In this document: one piece after another, positions 19,123 to 28,120 of the stretch
Layout of the letters: each line of letters begins with the position of its first letter
How positions within the stretch are numbered: position 1 is the first letter of the stretch
NCBI RefSeq assembly: GCF_001938985.1
Contig: NZ_MKIN01000022.1
Location: 124,001 to 188,000 of the forward strand
From: Gillisella taibaishanensis
Lineage (GTDB): Bacteria > Pseudomonadota > Alphaproteobacteria > Rhizobiales > Rhizobiaceae
Length of the DNA: 64,000 bases
Direction of reading: 5' to 3'
Notes under the pieces: generated by a model
The model's input: only the letters and a program-made list of their open reading frames with translations
Databases searched by the model: none
Told to the model about the DNA's origin: nothing
Program-made: the position numbers and the translations under genes

Positions 19123-19168
19123 GCATCGGACCGAAAAGTGGGCACCGGTTTTCGGAACAATCCGATGC
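19123..19168. repeat. Intergenic palindrome
   Basis: GCATCGGA (19123) pairs with TCCGATGC (19161), enclosing CCGAAAA/TTTTCGG. It lies between the convergent LysR and azlD genes and resembles the palindrome at 13,295-13,338. It could also act as a shared terminator. Confidence 0.6.
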
Positions 19169-19179
19169 CAGACAAAAAA

Positions 19180-19509
19180 CTAGAGCAACGCCAGGCCCGC
19201 GCCCAGCACCCCGAGCGAAACCAGCACGCCGACGATGATCCGTTGGCCTCCGGCAAGAAAAGCGCCAAAACCGATGGCCGTCGCGGCAAGCCGCAACCAC
19301 AGCGGTGAGTGCTCAAGCACGCCAGTGGGAAACACGATCAGCTTGGCCGTGACAGCCATGACCAGGGACGTTGCGACCGCCTTCACCCAATATAGCGCTT
19401 CCGAACCTTCTTGAAGCCGGTTGCCGGCGACAACGCCGAGCCAGCGCCACAGATCGGTTGCCAGAAAGCCCGCGACGATGATCACCACATAGGGCCAGTA
19501 ATCCGCCAT
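19180..19509 (-). CDS. azlD: AzlD family branched-chain amino acid exporter subunit
   Basis: 109 residues, mostly hydrophobic (about four helices): YWPYVVIIVAGFLATDLWRW and a C-terminal run IIVGVLVSLGVLGAG. Small AzlD-type protein that pairs with AzlC to export branched-chain amino acids. The start ATG at 19509 overlaps the azlC stop, indicating translational coupling. Confidence 0.85.
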   Translation of the reverse strand: MADYWPYVVIIVAGFLATDLWRWLGVVAGNRLQEGSEALYWVKAVATSLVMAVTAKLIVFPTGVLEHSPLWLRLAATAIGFGAFLAGGQRIIVGVLVSLGVLGAGLALL

Positions 19510-20300
19510 CACAGCTCCTCCGCAACGTTTTCGGCGGGACTGATGGCGGAGGGTTCGCCGCGGCGGCGGCGCATCTGCCGGTCGATGAGATAGGCTAGCG
19601 TGCCGCCGCCGAGACCGGCAATCAGGATGTCGAAGCCAGGCAGCAGCACCGCCAGCAATGGCCCCGAAACGATGCCGATCACGAAGGCGATCTTCACCAC
19701 CCGCTGCTTGCCTGTCGCCCAGATCGAGGCGACGAAATAGACCGGCGTCAGGAAGAACAACAGCCCGGCCACGAGCGGCGGAAAGCTCGACACCAGCCCG
19801 TAGCAGATCCCGACCAGCAGCGTATTGACCGCAACCAGGGTGATGCCGAAGCCGGCGAAGAAAGCGACACGCCCTTCCCTTGGCACCGTCTTCAGATGGC
19901 CCATGGCATAGACCCAAGCGGTGATGGCCACAAAATGCGAGAGGATCAGCAGCAGCCAGGTCGGCGTACGCTGGCTGCGCATTTCAGGCACCAGCGACGC
20001 CACCATGGGCATCATCCGGATCGATGATAGCGATACGGCGAGAAAGCAGGCCAGCAGATTAGCGCCGCTCGACATCATGCCGATCAGGATCATTTTGGCC
20101 GGCAGCGCCCAAATGATCACAGTCATGAACATCGCCTCGTTGCGGCTGATGCCGCTTTGCAGGGCAAAGCCGCTGAAGCCGATGAAGGACACCATCAGGA
20201 TCATTGCAGGAAGGCTGAACAGGCCACGCATGCCGGTGAAAAACCAAAGGAGCTGGCTACGTTCGTGGCCATCCGGCTCGACGGAAATGGAAGAGGACAT
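19509..20300 (-). CDS. azlC: AzlC family amino acid permease
   Basis: 263 residues with many membrane helices. LPAMILMVSFIGFSGFALQS, AKMILIGMMSSGANLLACFL and SLSSIRMMPMVASLVP fit the AzlC family, the large subunit of the AzlCD exporter. The charged C-terminal tail (RQMRRRRGEPSAISPAENVA) is cytoplasmic. It is coupled to azlD by overlapping stop and start codons. Confidence 0.87.
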   Translation of the reverse strand: MSSSISVEPDGHERSQLLWFFTGMRGLFSLPAMILMVSFIGFSGFALQSGISRNEAMFMTVIIWALPAKMILIGMMSSGANLLACFLAVSLSSIRMMPMVASLVPEMRSQRTPTWLLLILSHFVAITAWVYAMGHLKTVPREGRVAFFAGFGITLVAVNTLLVGICYGLVSSFPPLVAGLLFFLTPVYFVASIWATGKQRVVKIAFVIGIVSGPLLAVLLPGFDILIAGLGGGTLAYLIDRQMRRRRGEPSAISPAENVAEEL

Positions 20301-20413
20301 GAAATCGATCGTGATTGACAGGGTTCGTCAGGACGCGGTTTGCCTTAACAGACATAAGAAGACAAGGGGATCGCGGGTGAGAGGGAGGAATTGACGTGAA
20401 GCGACCAACAAAA

Positions 20414-20441
20414 AGAATGCCGGGCACTGGCCCGGCATTCT
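20414..20441 (-). terminator. Terminator after clpA
   Basis: AGAATGCCGGGC-ACTG-GCCCGGCATTCT, a perfect 12-bp stem followed on the minus strand by TTTTTG. It lies 33 bp past the clpA stop. Confidence 0.9.
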
Positions 20442-20473
20442 CTGCATCTGATATCAAAGGATAACGAAGCGTC

Positions 20474-22960
20474 TTATTTCTTCTTCGGCACCTTCGGAAC
20501 GGCGGTCTTTTTCGTAGACGCCTTGGTTTCCTTCAGCGCTTCGACCTCAGGTTCGGCCTTGGCAGCCTTTTTCACCTTCGGGCGAGGCTTGGCGATCACG
20601 TCGCCATCGTCAACCTCGGCGGCAGCGATTTCGGCTTCCTTCTGCGGCTTGACCGGCGTGGCATCGGCCACGCAATCGAGCTTCAGTTCCTCTTCGCCAT
20701 CCTTCATGACCGTGCCGACCTTGACGACACCGCCCTTTTTCAGCTTGCCGAACAGGATCTCATTGGCCAACGGCTTCTTGATATGCTCCTGGATGACACG
20801 GCCGAGCGGACGTGCGCCCATCTTTTCGTCGTAGCCACGGGTGGCGAGCCAAGCAACAGCCTCTTCCGCCAGATCGAAGGTAACGCCACGTTCCGAAAGC
20901 TGTGCTTCCAGCTGCATGACGAATTTCTGCACGACCTTGTGGATGACTTCGCTTGGCAGCGGCGCGAACGGAATGATCGCATCGAGACGATTGCGGAATT
21001 CCGGGGTGAACAGACGGTTTATTGCCTCTTCATCCTCACCACTACGCTTCGACGATCCGAAACCGATGGCCGATTTCGCCATTTCCGATGCGCCGGCATT
21101 GGTCGTCATGATCAGGATCACGTTGCGGAAGTCGATCTTCTTGCCATTGTGATCCGTCAGCGAGCCATGGTCCATGACCTGCAGCAGGATATTGTAGATA
21201 TCCGGATGCGCTTTCTCGATTTCGTCGAGCAGCACGACGCAATGCGGATGCTGGTCGACACCATCGGTCAGCAGACCACCCTGGTCAAAGCCGACATAGC
21301 CGGGAGGTGCACCAAGCAGGCGCGAGACCGTATGGCGCTCCATATATTCCGACATGTCGAAGCGCAGCATCTCGACGCCGAGAGACGAGGCGAGCTGCTT
21401 GGCCACTTCGGTCTTGCCGACGCCGGTCGGACCGGAGAAGACGTAAGAGCCGATCGGCTTGTTCGGCTCGCGCAAGCCGGCCCGAGCCAGCTTGATCGCC
21501 GTCGACAGCGCATCGATGGCGGCATCCTGACCGTAGACGACCGAGCGCAGCTCCTTGTCCAGGTTGGCAAGAACCAGTTCGTCATCCTTCGACACGGTCT
21601 TGGCCGGAATCCGAGCCATGGTGGCGATGGTGGCTTCGATTTCCTTTTCGGTGATCAACTTGCGCCGACGCGAGGCCGGGAGCAGCATCTGTGCCGCGCC
21701 GGTTTCATCGATGACGTCGATTGCTTTATCCGGCAGCTTACGGTCGCTGATATAGCGGGCCGACAGCTCGACAGCCGTCTTGATCGCCTCGTTGGTGTAC
21801 CGCAGCTTGTGATAGTCTTCGAAATAGGGCTTCAGGCCCTTCATGATCTCGATGGCATCGTCGATCGATGGTTCATTGACGTCGATCTTCTGGAACCGCC
21901 GCACAAGAGCCCGGTCCTTTTCGAAGAACTGCCGGTATTCCTTGTAGGTCGTCGAGCCGATGCAGCGGATCGCCCCGGAAGACAGAGCCGGCTTCAACAG
22001 GTTCGACGCATCCATGGCGCCGCCCGAGGTCGCGCCAGCACCGATGACCGTATGGATTTCATCGATGAACAGCACGGCGCCGGGATAATCTTCCAGCTCC
22101 TTGACGACCTGCTTCAATCGCTCTTCGAAATCACCGCGATAGCGAGTGCCGGCCAGCAGCGTGCCCATGTCGAGCGAGAAGATCGTCGCATCGGACAGCG
22201 CTTCCGGCACCTTGCCTTCGACGATCCGCTTGGCAAGACCTTCGGCAATGGCCGTCTTGCCGACGCCAGGGTCACCGACATAAAGCGGATTGTTCTTAGA
22301 ACGGCGGCACAAAACCTGGATCGTCCGGTTGACCTCGTCGTGACGACCGATCAGCGGGTCGATCCGGCCGGTTTTGGCCTTTTCGTTCAGATTGACGCAA
22401 TAGGCCTTGAGGGCTTCCGGCTGTTTCTTGGCCGGGCCTTCCTCCTGCTCGCGCTGCGGCTTCTGGCTGGCTTCGCTTTCTTCCTCGACGCCGCGTGGCG
22501 GACGAGCGGTCGAAGCACCCGGCCGTTTGCCAATGCCATGAGAGATATAGTTGACCGCATCGTAGCGGGTCATTTCCTGCTCCTGCAGGAAATAAGCCGC
22601 ATGGCTTTCGCGTTCAGCAAAGATCGCCACCAGCACATTGGCACCGGTCACTTCCTCGCGTCCAGACGATTGGACGTGGATCACGGCGCGCTGGATGACG
22701 CGCTGGAAGCCCGAGGTCGGCTTCGAATCCTCGTCGTAGCCAGTCACCAGATTGGCCAGCTCGTTGTCGATGTAGTCGCTTACGGTCTTGCGCAATACGT
22801 CGAGGTTGACATTGCAGGCGCCCATTACAGCGGCTGCATCAGCATCGTCGATCAACGCCATCAGCAGATGTTCAAGGGTCGCATACTCGTGGTGCCGCTC
22901 ATTGGCATAGGTCAGTGCCTGATGCAGCGCCTTTTCCAGGCTCGGAGAAAATGTTGGCAC
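20474..22960 (-). CDS. clpA: ClpA, ATP-binding subunit of the ClpAP protease
   Basis: 828 residues with a GTG start at 22960 (GAGGAT upstream). The Clp N-terminal repeat domain is at 1-140. The first AAA domain has Walker A GDPGVGKT near 229-236, and the second has GPTGVGKT near 510. The C-terminal D2-small domain (GARPLGRVIQEHIKKPLANE) follows. The last 70 residues are Lys/Ala/Glu-rich and likely disordered (KKAAKAEPEVEALKETKA). ClpA unfolds substrates for ClpP. It follows clpS by 10 bp, and ClpS steers N-end-rule substrates to ClpA. Confidence 0.96.
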   Translation of the reverse strand: MPTFSPSLEKALHQALTYANERHHEYATLEHLLMALIDDADAAAVMGACNVNLDVLRKTVSDYIDNELANLVTGYDEDSKPTSGFQRVIQRAVIHVQSSGREEVTGANVLVAIFAERESHAAYFLQEQEMTRYDAVNYISHGIGKRPGASTARPPRGVEEESEASQKPQREQEEGPAKKQPEALKAYCVNLNEKAKTGRIDPLIGRHDEVNRTIQVLCRRSKNNPLYVGDPGVGKTAIAEGLAKRIVEGKVPEALSDATIFSLDMGTLLAGTRYRGDFEERLKQVVKELEDYPGAVLFIDEIHTVIGAGATSGGAMDASNLLKPALSSGAIRCIGSTTYKEYRQFFEKDRALVRRFQKIDVNEPSIDDAIEIMKGLKPYFEDYHKLRYTNEAIKTAVELSARYISDRKLPDKAIDVIDETGAAQMLLPASRRRKLITEKEIEATIATMARIPAKTVSKDDELVLANLDKELRSVVYGQDAAIDALSTAIKLARAGLREPNKPIGSYVFSGPTGVGKTEVAKQLASSLGVEMLRFDMSEYMERHTVSRLLGAPPGYVGFDQGGLLTDGVDQHPHCVVLLDEIEKAHPDIYNILLQVMDHGSLTDHNGKKIDFRNVILIMTTNAGASEMAKSAIGFGSSKRSGEDEEAINRLFTPEFRNRLDAIIPFAPLPSEVIHKVVQKFVMQLEAQLSERGVTFDLAEEAVAWLATRGYDEKMGARPLGRVIQEHIKKPLANEILFGKLKKGGVVKVGTVMKDGEEELKLDCVADATPVKPQKEAEIAAAEVDDGDVIAKPRPKVKKAAKAEPEVEALKETKASTKKTAVPKVPKKK

Positions 22961-22970
22961 GGTCAGATCC

Positions 22971-23324
22971 TCATTTCTTTTCCATGACGCATTGCAGCGG
23001 ATGCTCGTGCTGCCGCGCGAAGTCCATGACTTGGCTTACCTTGGTTTCGGCGACCTCATAGGTGAAGACGCCGCATTCCCCTACCCCGTGGTTGTGTACA
23101 TGCAGCATGACGATTGTGGCTGCGTCCCTGTCTTTCTGAAAGAAACGCTCCAGGATGTGAATGACGAATTCCATGGGAGTATAGTCGTCATTCAGCAGCA
23201 GAACACGATAAAGATTAGGCTTCTTGGTCTTCGGTTTAGTGCGCGTGATCACTGACGTTCCCCTGTTGGGGCCGTCATTGTTACCCTGCGCTTGCATGAC
23301 GATCGATTGCACGATCATTTCCAT
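22971..23324 (-). CDS. clpS: ClpS, ClpA adaptor
   Basis: 117 residues. [20 protein letters not shown] and the later [20 protein letters not shown] are the ClpS fold and N-degron pocket signatures. The first 35 residues are polar and likely a flexible tail, which in the family reaches the ClpA pore. It is an operon with clpA. Confidence 0.95.
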   Translation of the reverse strand: MEMIVQSIVMQAQGNNDGPNRGTSVITRTKPKTKKPNLYRVLLLNDDYTPMEFVIHILERFFQKDRDAATIVMLHVHNHGVGECGVFTYEVAETKVSQVMDFARQHEHPLQCVMEKK

Positions 23325-23863
23325 CCATTCTCCCGAAACCCGGCCATTTCATCGCGTCAGGCGAATCCCGCCGAGCCTCACAGATTCTATAAGGTAGTCT
23401 ATTTTTCTCCGATTTTAAGCCCATCCGCCCACACTGCAAAGAGAATTGAGCAGACGGGTCAAAAAACTCGCCCCGGATAACTTCCTGGGATATTATCCTC
23501 ATCCCCAGGAGCCGTCACCTGGAATGATGCAACGAAGACCTTGGTCTAAGGATAGCTGGCAAGAAGCCGACGGAGATTTCGCATCTTAAGATAAGAACGA
23601 CGAATTCATTTTCCAGCCTCGAACAGTCTGTTGTCGCATTGCGAACAAAGCCCGTTTGCGGTCTGTCGACCGCCGCGACCTAGGCACCGCTGTCCATCTA
23701 TAAAGCCGAACGCTCTCTCAACCTCGGCGCAATCACTGATCAGATTATGACCATGCACTGTCAGCACTGCCCGAAGCTGACTATACGAGGCGCTCATTGT
23801 CCCTGAAACGCAAAACGGCCACCCGTTAGGGTGACCGCTTCGGCAATTATCAAGATAAAATGA
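23325..23863. other. 539-bp intergenic region before clpS
   Basis: Upstream region of clpS with no convincing gene. A possible -10-like AT-rich stretch lies around 23,385-23,415. The only clear structure is the phasin terminator at its right end. Short open frames here have no recognisable content or ribosome binding site. Confidence 0.5.
23812..23837 (-). terminator. Terminator after the phasin gene
   Basis: CGGCCACCC-GTTA-GGGTGACCG, with one G-T pair, followed on the minus strand by GTTTTGC. Confidence 0.6.
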
Positions 23864-24220
23864 TCAGGCTGCGGCTGCAGCCGGCACGATCTTGGAGGAA
23901 GCCCGGGCAATCGGAGCTTCGTAAGGCTTGTAGGCGGTTTTAGCCAACTCGACATACATTTCGCCGATCTTGGTGGCTTCAGCCATGAAGCTCTCGAAGG
24001 AGGACTTGGCATACTTCGTCTGAAGCTCCAGCACCGTTTCAATGCTGCGCGCAGCGGTCAGCTGCTCGACGAGGCCAGTCACTTCCTGGAAGGACTTCTT
24101 CTGGTATTCCTGGGTCTCGGCAGCGATGGCCTGAAAGCCCTTGGCGACTTCGGAATAGTTCTTCACCATCGTATCGACGGCTTCTTTGCTCTTTTTATTG
24201 ACGTCTTCGAAATTCAGCAT
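23864..24220 (-). CDS. Phasin family protein
   Basis: 118 residues from the ATG at 24220, which has AAGGAG 7 bp upstream. The helical, amphipathic sequence (KEAVDTMVKNYSEVAKGFQA, SFESFMAEATKIGEMYVELA) fits the phasin family. Phasins coat polyhydroxyalkanoate granules, though many rhizobial members have no proven granule role. The frame extends further upstream, but without family character. It is monocistronic. Confidence 0.85.
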   Translation of the reverse strand: MLNFEDVNKKSKEAVDTMVKNYSEVAKGFQAIAAETQEYQKKSFQEVTGLVEQLTAARSIETVLELQTKYAKSSFESFMAEATKIGEMYVELAKTAYKPYEAPIARASSKIVPAAAAA

Positions 24221-24336
24221 GAGAGCACTCCTTTTTCCTCTGCCATGGGGAACATTAGGACAAAATTCGTCCTTAAGGTCAAGCGAAATTGTGCGGTGCG
24301 TCATCGCGACATAGTTGCACACCATGAGGAACGAAC

Positions 24337-24364
24337 AAGGGCGGCCCCTTTCGAAGCCGCCCTT
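24337..24364 (-). terminator. Hairpin after the DUF3126 gene
   Basis: AAGGGCGGC (24337-24345) pairs with GCCGCCCTT (24356-24364), 49 bp past the DUF3126 stop. The T run on the minus strand is weak. Confidence 0.5.
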
Positions 24365-24412
24365 CATCATTAAATATCAATAGGTCTATCCTTTTAGAGA
24401 TACAACCTGAGA

Positions 24413-24628
24413 TCAGAGATCCACGTCCAAAATAGCCATGGAAAAATTATAGGAGAGGTCGCCATCTTCCTCATCCTTGAACACGACGCCGAGAAACTCA
24501 TCGCCAACATAGACTTCCGCCGAGTCATCCTTGCGCGGCCGCGCCTTGACGGCCATGGTCGGGTTGAAAGTCCGCTTGAAATAAGCGTCCAGCTTCTTGA
24601 TTTCGTCAGCTTTCACAAAAATCTCCAT
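24413..24628 (-). CDS. DUF3126 family protein
   Basis: 71 residues: EIKKLDAYFKRTFNPTMAVK, then RPRKDDSAEVYVGDEFLGVV and FKDEEDGDLSYNFSMAIL. This small family is conserved in alphaproteobacteria, often next to cysE, as here (cysE is upstream on the same strand). Function unknown. The sequence suggests one small alpha/beta domain in the cytoplasm. Confidence 0.85.
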   Translation of the reverse strand: MEIFVKADEIKKLDAYFKRTFNPTMAVKARPRKDDSAEVYVGDEFLGVVFKDEEDGDLSYNFSMAILDVDL

Positions 24629-24924
24629 TATGGCCGGCGCGGCGCGGACGATCTGCGATCACCACTGCGCAACGCTCACAAAATGTCCAGCACGACGGTG
24701 GCCTGCGCCTGCCGAACCATGCCCTTGCGGCCCGCTTGTCGCATCGCCAACCGAGCCTGTAAAGCCGGGATCGGGTCACTGCCCCCGCTTTTGAGGGATA
24801 ATGCCGGTAACCCCTTTATGGTTAAGGCTAAAAAACATCGCGAGGCGAAATTGCGACCGCGTCGCGTGATGCGGGTGACGGCCGGTATCCGGAAAATCCC
24901 AGTTATACCGGCCATCGCGTCGCC

Positions 24925-25749
24925 TCAATTGTCCTCGGATACCATCTGGTTCATAGACCGGGCGGGCTCGGCGCAGCCGGCCTCGCCGACCACCCTTGCT
25001 GGAACGCCTGCCACTGTCATGCCAGCCGGAATCGACTTCAACACCACCGATCCTGCCGCCACCCGCGAGCAGCAACCAATCTCGATATTGCCAAGTACCT
25101 TGGCACCGGCGCCGATCAGTACGCCATTGGCGATCTTGGGATGACGATCCGCGCCCTCCTTGCCAGTGCCGCCGAGTGTCACGCCATGCAGGATAGAGAC
25201 ATTGTCGCCCACCCGCGCGGTTTCGCCAACCACGAGGCCCGTTGCATGATCAAGAAAGATACCACGGCCGATACGGGCTGCAGGATTGATATCCGTCTGG
25301 AACACGCTTGAGGCGCGGCTTTGCAGATAGAGCGCGAAATCCCGCCGCCCCTTGTTCCACAGCCAATGGGCCAGCCGATGAGTCTGGATGGCGTGAAAGC
25401 CCTTGAAATACAGAAGTGGCTCGATGAACCGCAGGCAGGCTGGATCGCGGTCGTAGTAGGCCTGGATATCGACGCGCAGCACCGAACCCCATTCCGGCCA
25501 ATCCGCCAGCATGTCCCCGAAGGTCTGGCAGAGCAGGCTGGATTGCAGATCGGCATGATCGAGCCTTTCGCAGATCCGGTAGATCACGCTGTCTTCGAGC
25601 GAACGGTGGTTGAGCACCGTCGAATAAAGGAAAGCGGCGAGTAAGGGATCATGCTCAGCGGCGCTTCGGGCCTCTTGGCGCATACTATCCCAGATCGGGT
25701 CCAGGGGCTGGATCGTGTCGCGTGTCATAAATTCCGGCACAGCCGCCAT
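24925..25749 (-). CDS. cysE: Serine O-acetyltransferase
   Basis: 274 residues from the ATG at 25749, preceded by GAGGAG; another ATG at 25773 is possible. The N-terminal helical domain (DSMRQEARSAAEHDPLLAAF) is followed by a left-handed beta-helix of hexapeptide repeats (NPAARIGRGIFLDHATGLVV, GDNVSILHGVTLGGTGKEG). The active-site His lies in DHATG. It acetylates serine as the first step to cysteine. The C-terminal Ile that binds cysteine synthase in some species is not obvious here. It lies upstream of DUF3126, with a 296-bp gap. Confidence 0.95.
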   Translation of the reverse strand: MAAVPEFMTRDTIQPLDPIWDSMRQEARSAAEHDPLLAAFLYSTVLNHRSLEDSVIYRICERLDHADLQSSLLCQTFGDMLADWPEWGSVLRVDIQAYYDRDPACLRFIEPLLYFKGFHAIQTHRLAHWLWNKGRRDFALYLQSRASSVFQTDINPAARIGRGIFLDHATGLVVGETARVGDNVSILHGVTLGGTGKEGADRHPKIANGVLIGAGAKVLGNIEIGCCSRVAAGSVVLKSIPAGMTVAGVPARVVGEAGCAEPARSMNQMVSEDN

Positions 25750-25821
25750 GACGGTCTCCTCATTGACGTTCACGGCGCATTATATAGATGATCTACGACC
25801 GAGACCAGATGGGGACATGAC

Positions 25822-26625
25822 ATGAAAAAAGCGCGGACATTCGCAGACAACGGCATCCGCGTGGCGGCCCAGGATGGCATTGGGGCGTTGATCATCGACA
25901 ATCCGTCACGCAAGAACGCCCTCACCCAAGCCATGTGGCGCGCCATTCCGACTGCCATCGACTGGTTGCTCGATGATGCCCGCGTGCACGCAATCGTCAT
26001 GACAGGTGGCGGCCATACCGATTTTTCTGCAGGGGCCGATATTTCGGAGTTCGATACCGTGCGGGCGGATGCGGGCCTCGCCCGCATCTATGAAGCCGAC
26101 AACAGCAGTGCCTTTGAAGCCATCCGCGAGGCAAGGGTGCCGGTTATCGCTTCCCTCCGCGGCGTCTGCTATGGCGGCGCCTTCGGGCTTGCCGCCGCCG
26201 CAGACCTGCGGATCGCCGACGACACTGCCGTCTTTGCGATTCCGGCCGCACGGCTCGGGCTCGCCTATCCCGCAGATGCTGTGGCCGATCTCGTCCGCGC
26301 GCTCGGTGGCCAGATGGCGCGGCGGGCCCTGTTTACCGGCCAGGCCTTTCCTGCCTCAAGCCTTATGGCCTGCGGTTTCCTCAGCGAAGTCGTTGTCGCC
26401 GACTCGTTGGATGGCGCCGCCTTTTCGCTTGCCAAAACCATTGCCGCCAATGCGCCACTATCCGTCATCGCCGCCAAGATGGCATTGAGGGCAACGGAGG
26501 CGCAGGACGAACGGCTGTTGACCGAGGCCGCCGTGCTTGGTGCCGCGACCTTCGAAAGCGCTGACTATCGCGAAGGCCGCGCTGCCTTCCGTGAGAAGCG
26601 CCAGCCGGTCTTTACCGGGGAATAG
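25822..26625 (+). CDS. Enoyl-CoA hydratase/isomerase family protein
   Basis: 267 residues of the crotonase fold: HTDFSAGADISEFDTVRADA (oxyanion hole region) and LRGVCYGGAFGLAAAADLRI. In classical hydratases the two catalytic Glu lie in the GGGCELA and QPE segments. Here the matching positions read GGAFGLA and IPA, so both Glu appear absent. It may be a different crotonase activity (for example a decarboxylase, thioesterase or racemase type) rather than a hydratase. It is divergent from cysE and convergent with the next gene. Confidence 0.85.
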   Translation: MKKARTFADNGIRVAAQDGIGALIIDNPSRKNALTQAMWRAIPTAIDWLLDDARVHAIVMTGGGHTDFSAGADISEFDTVRADAGLARIYEADNSSAFEAIREARVPVIASLRGVCYGGAFGLAAAADLRIADDTAVFAIPAARLGLAYPADAVADLVRALGGQMARRALFTGQAFPASSLMACGFLSEVVVADSLDGAAFSLAKTIAANAPLSVIAAKMALRATEAQDERLLTEAAVLGAATFESADYREGRAAFREKRQPVFTGE

Positions 26626-26634
26626 AGGGGCTGA

Positions 26635-27417
26635 TCAGCCCTCCAGTTCGGCATAGAATTCCAGTACGGCCTGTTTAAACACGCGGTCGCCAACGGCAAG
26701 CATGTGATCGCGTTTGGGAATGTCGATGGCGCGGGCGTTAGGCATCAGCGCCGCAAGCTCATGGGGTGATCCCGCGATATCGTCGACCGTGCCCACACCG
26801 ATCAGCACCGGCATGTCGATCCGCGCCAGTTCGGCGGTAGAGACCAGATCCCGCGACGTGCTGATGCAGGCGGCAAGCGCCAGTCGGTCGCTGCGGGTCT
26901 GGTCGGCAAAGGCGCGGAACATCCGGCCGCGCTCGTGGGTGACATCGTCAAGCGACGGCGCCAGCAAGGCCTCGGCAATCGGATCCCAATCACCAACGCC
27001 AGTGCTGATGCCGATGCCGAGCCCGCCGAACACCAGGGACCGAACCCGGTGCGGAAAATCCAGCGCCATGAAGGCGGAGATCCGCGCACCCATCGAGTAG
27101 CCCATCACATGGGCCTCGGCCAAACCGAGATGATCGAGCAGAGCGGCGGCATCCGACGCCATGTTTTCGGGGTGATAGAGTTCTGCCTCATGCGGCTTGT
27201 CGCTCTGGCCATGGCCGCGATTGTCGATGGCGATCACCCGGTGGCCGGCATCCCCAAGCGTCTTCAGCCAGCCGGGATGAACCCAGTTGACCAGCGCACT
27301 GGATGCAAAACCGTGAATAAGCAGCACCGCCGGGCCAGATGGATCGCCCTCGTCGAAATAGGCAAGCTCCAGACCGTCGTGACGGAAGCGGGAAAAGGAT
27401 GGGGCATTGAGGTTCAT
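26635..27417 (-). CDS. Alpha/beta hydrolase
   Basis: 260 residues. VLLIHGFASSALVNWVHPGW is the oxyanion-hole region, HVMGYSMGARISAF carries the nucleophile Ser, and KRDHMLAVGDRVF holds the catalytic His near the end. This is a typical cytoplasmic esterase/lipase fold; the substrate is unknown. It is a single gene between two intergenic stretches. Confidence 0.88.
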   Translation of the reverse strand: MNLNAPSFSRFRHDGLELAYFDEGDPSGPAVLLIHGFASSALVNWVHPGWLKTLGDAGHRVIAIDNRGHGQSDKPHEAELYHPENMASDAAALLDHLGLAEAHVMGYSMGARISAFMALDFPHRVRSLVFGGLGIGISTGVGDWDPIAEALLAPSLDDVTHERGRMFRAFADQTRSDRLALAACISTSRDLVSTAELARIDMPVLIGVGTVDDIAGSPHELAALMPNARAIDIPKRDHMLAVGDRVFKQAVLEFYAELEG

Positions 27418-27745
27418 CGCATTCGGTCCAGTTCGATCGAGGGTCGGTCTTCAAGGTTGCGTCTGCTGCATAAGGGGTAACCGGCCCGATGTTCAAGGGC
27501 GGGATTTAGAGCATAGATGTCTCCAGACCACTGCAAATGCGTGGCAGCACCGGCAAAAAACTCCAGGGGCTACGGCGCATTGCCCCTACCCATTTTGAAA
27601 AAAGGCGGATAATGTCGCGCGGAAATCAGCCACGGCTGGGCGTCATCCAGCATGCCGCCCGCGCATCGTGGCACATCATCTTCCTGTGGATTTCCGACGG
27701 TGTACCGCTGCGGAAATTGCGCAACAAGGCATTCGGAGCAGAGAC
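27418..27745. other. 328-bp intergenic region
   Basis: Divergent gap between the hydrolase and the zinc-finger gene. It should contain both promoters, but no clear boxes or palindromes are visible. A frame from 27,612 overlaps the next gene and has no recognisable content, so I left it out. Confidence 0.4.
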
Positions 27746-27991
27746 ATGGCCGGTCATTCCATTCCCCATTTCCAGAACGACGGCGGACATCGGCTGATCG
27801 AAATCGGCGTCAAGGAATTCATGTGCACGGGCGCATCCGTTCCCTTCGACCACCCGCATATCTTTATCGACCTTGGCCACGAGACCGAGAAGGTCTGTTC
27901 CTATTGCTCGACACTCTACCGTTACAATCCGAGCCTGAAGGCGACCGAGACCAACCCGCCAGGCTGCGTCTTCCACGTCAAGGCTGCCTGA
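27746..27991 (+). CDS. CHCC-type zinc-finger protein
   Basis: 81 residues. The C-(x8)-H-x-H...C-x2-C pattern (Cys27, His36, His38, Cys51, Cys54; FMCTGASVPFDHPH and EKVCSYCSTLY) matches the zf-CHCC domain. This is the bacterial counterpart of the zinc-binding NDUFS6 subunit of complex I. It is common in alphaproteobacteria next to an FAD monooxygenase, as here. Probably cytoplasmic or membrane-peripheral. Confidence 0.9.
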   Translation: MAGHSIPHFQNDGGHRLIEIGVKEFMCTGASVPFDHPHIFIDLGHETEKVCSYCSTLYRYNPSLKATETNPPGCVFHVKAA

Positions 27992-28120
27992 GCATCAGTC
28001 GCACCTAGACGGAACAGGCCGCGCGTCGGCTTGCTGATATACAAACAATAACAAATCGATCTGCAGCCTGCTTGATTCAATGTGACAGCGCAGGCTGCGG
28101 GCCCGGGAACGGATCACCCC

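Noticed and set aside
20783..22987. 734-codon plus-strand frame opposite clpA
   Set aside because: It is antisense to an unmistakable clpA, has no recognisable domain, and is produced by codon bias of the GC-rich gene.
23606..23797. Possible small gene between clpS and the phasin gene
   Set aside because: No ribosome binding site, no recognisable content, and Cys/His-rich only by chance.
27612..27797. Possible small plus-strand gene before the CHCC zinc-finger gene
   Set aside because: It overlaps the true start of the next gene and shows no recognisable motif.
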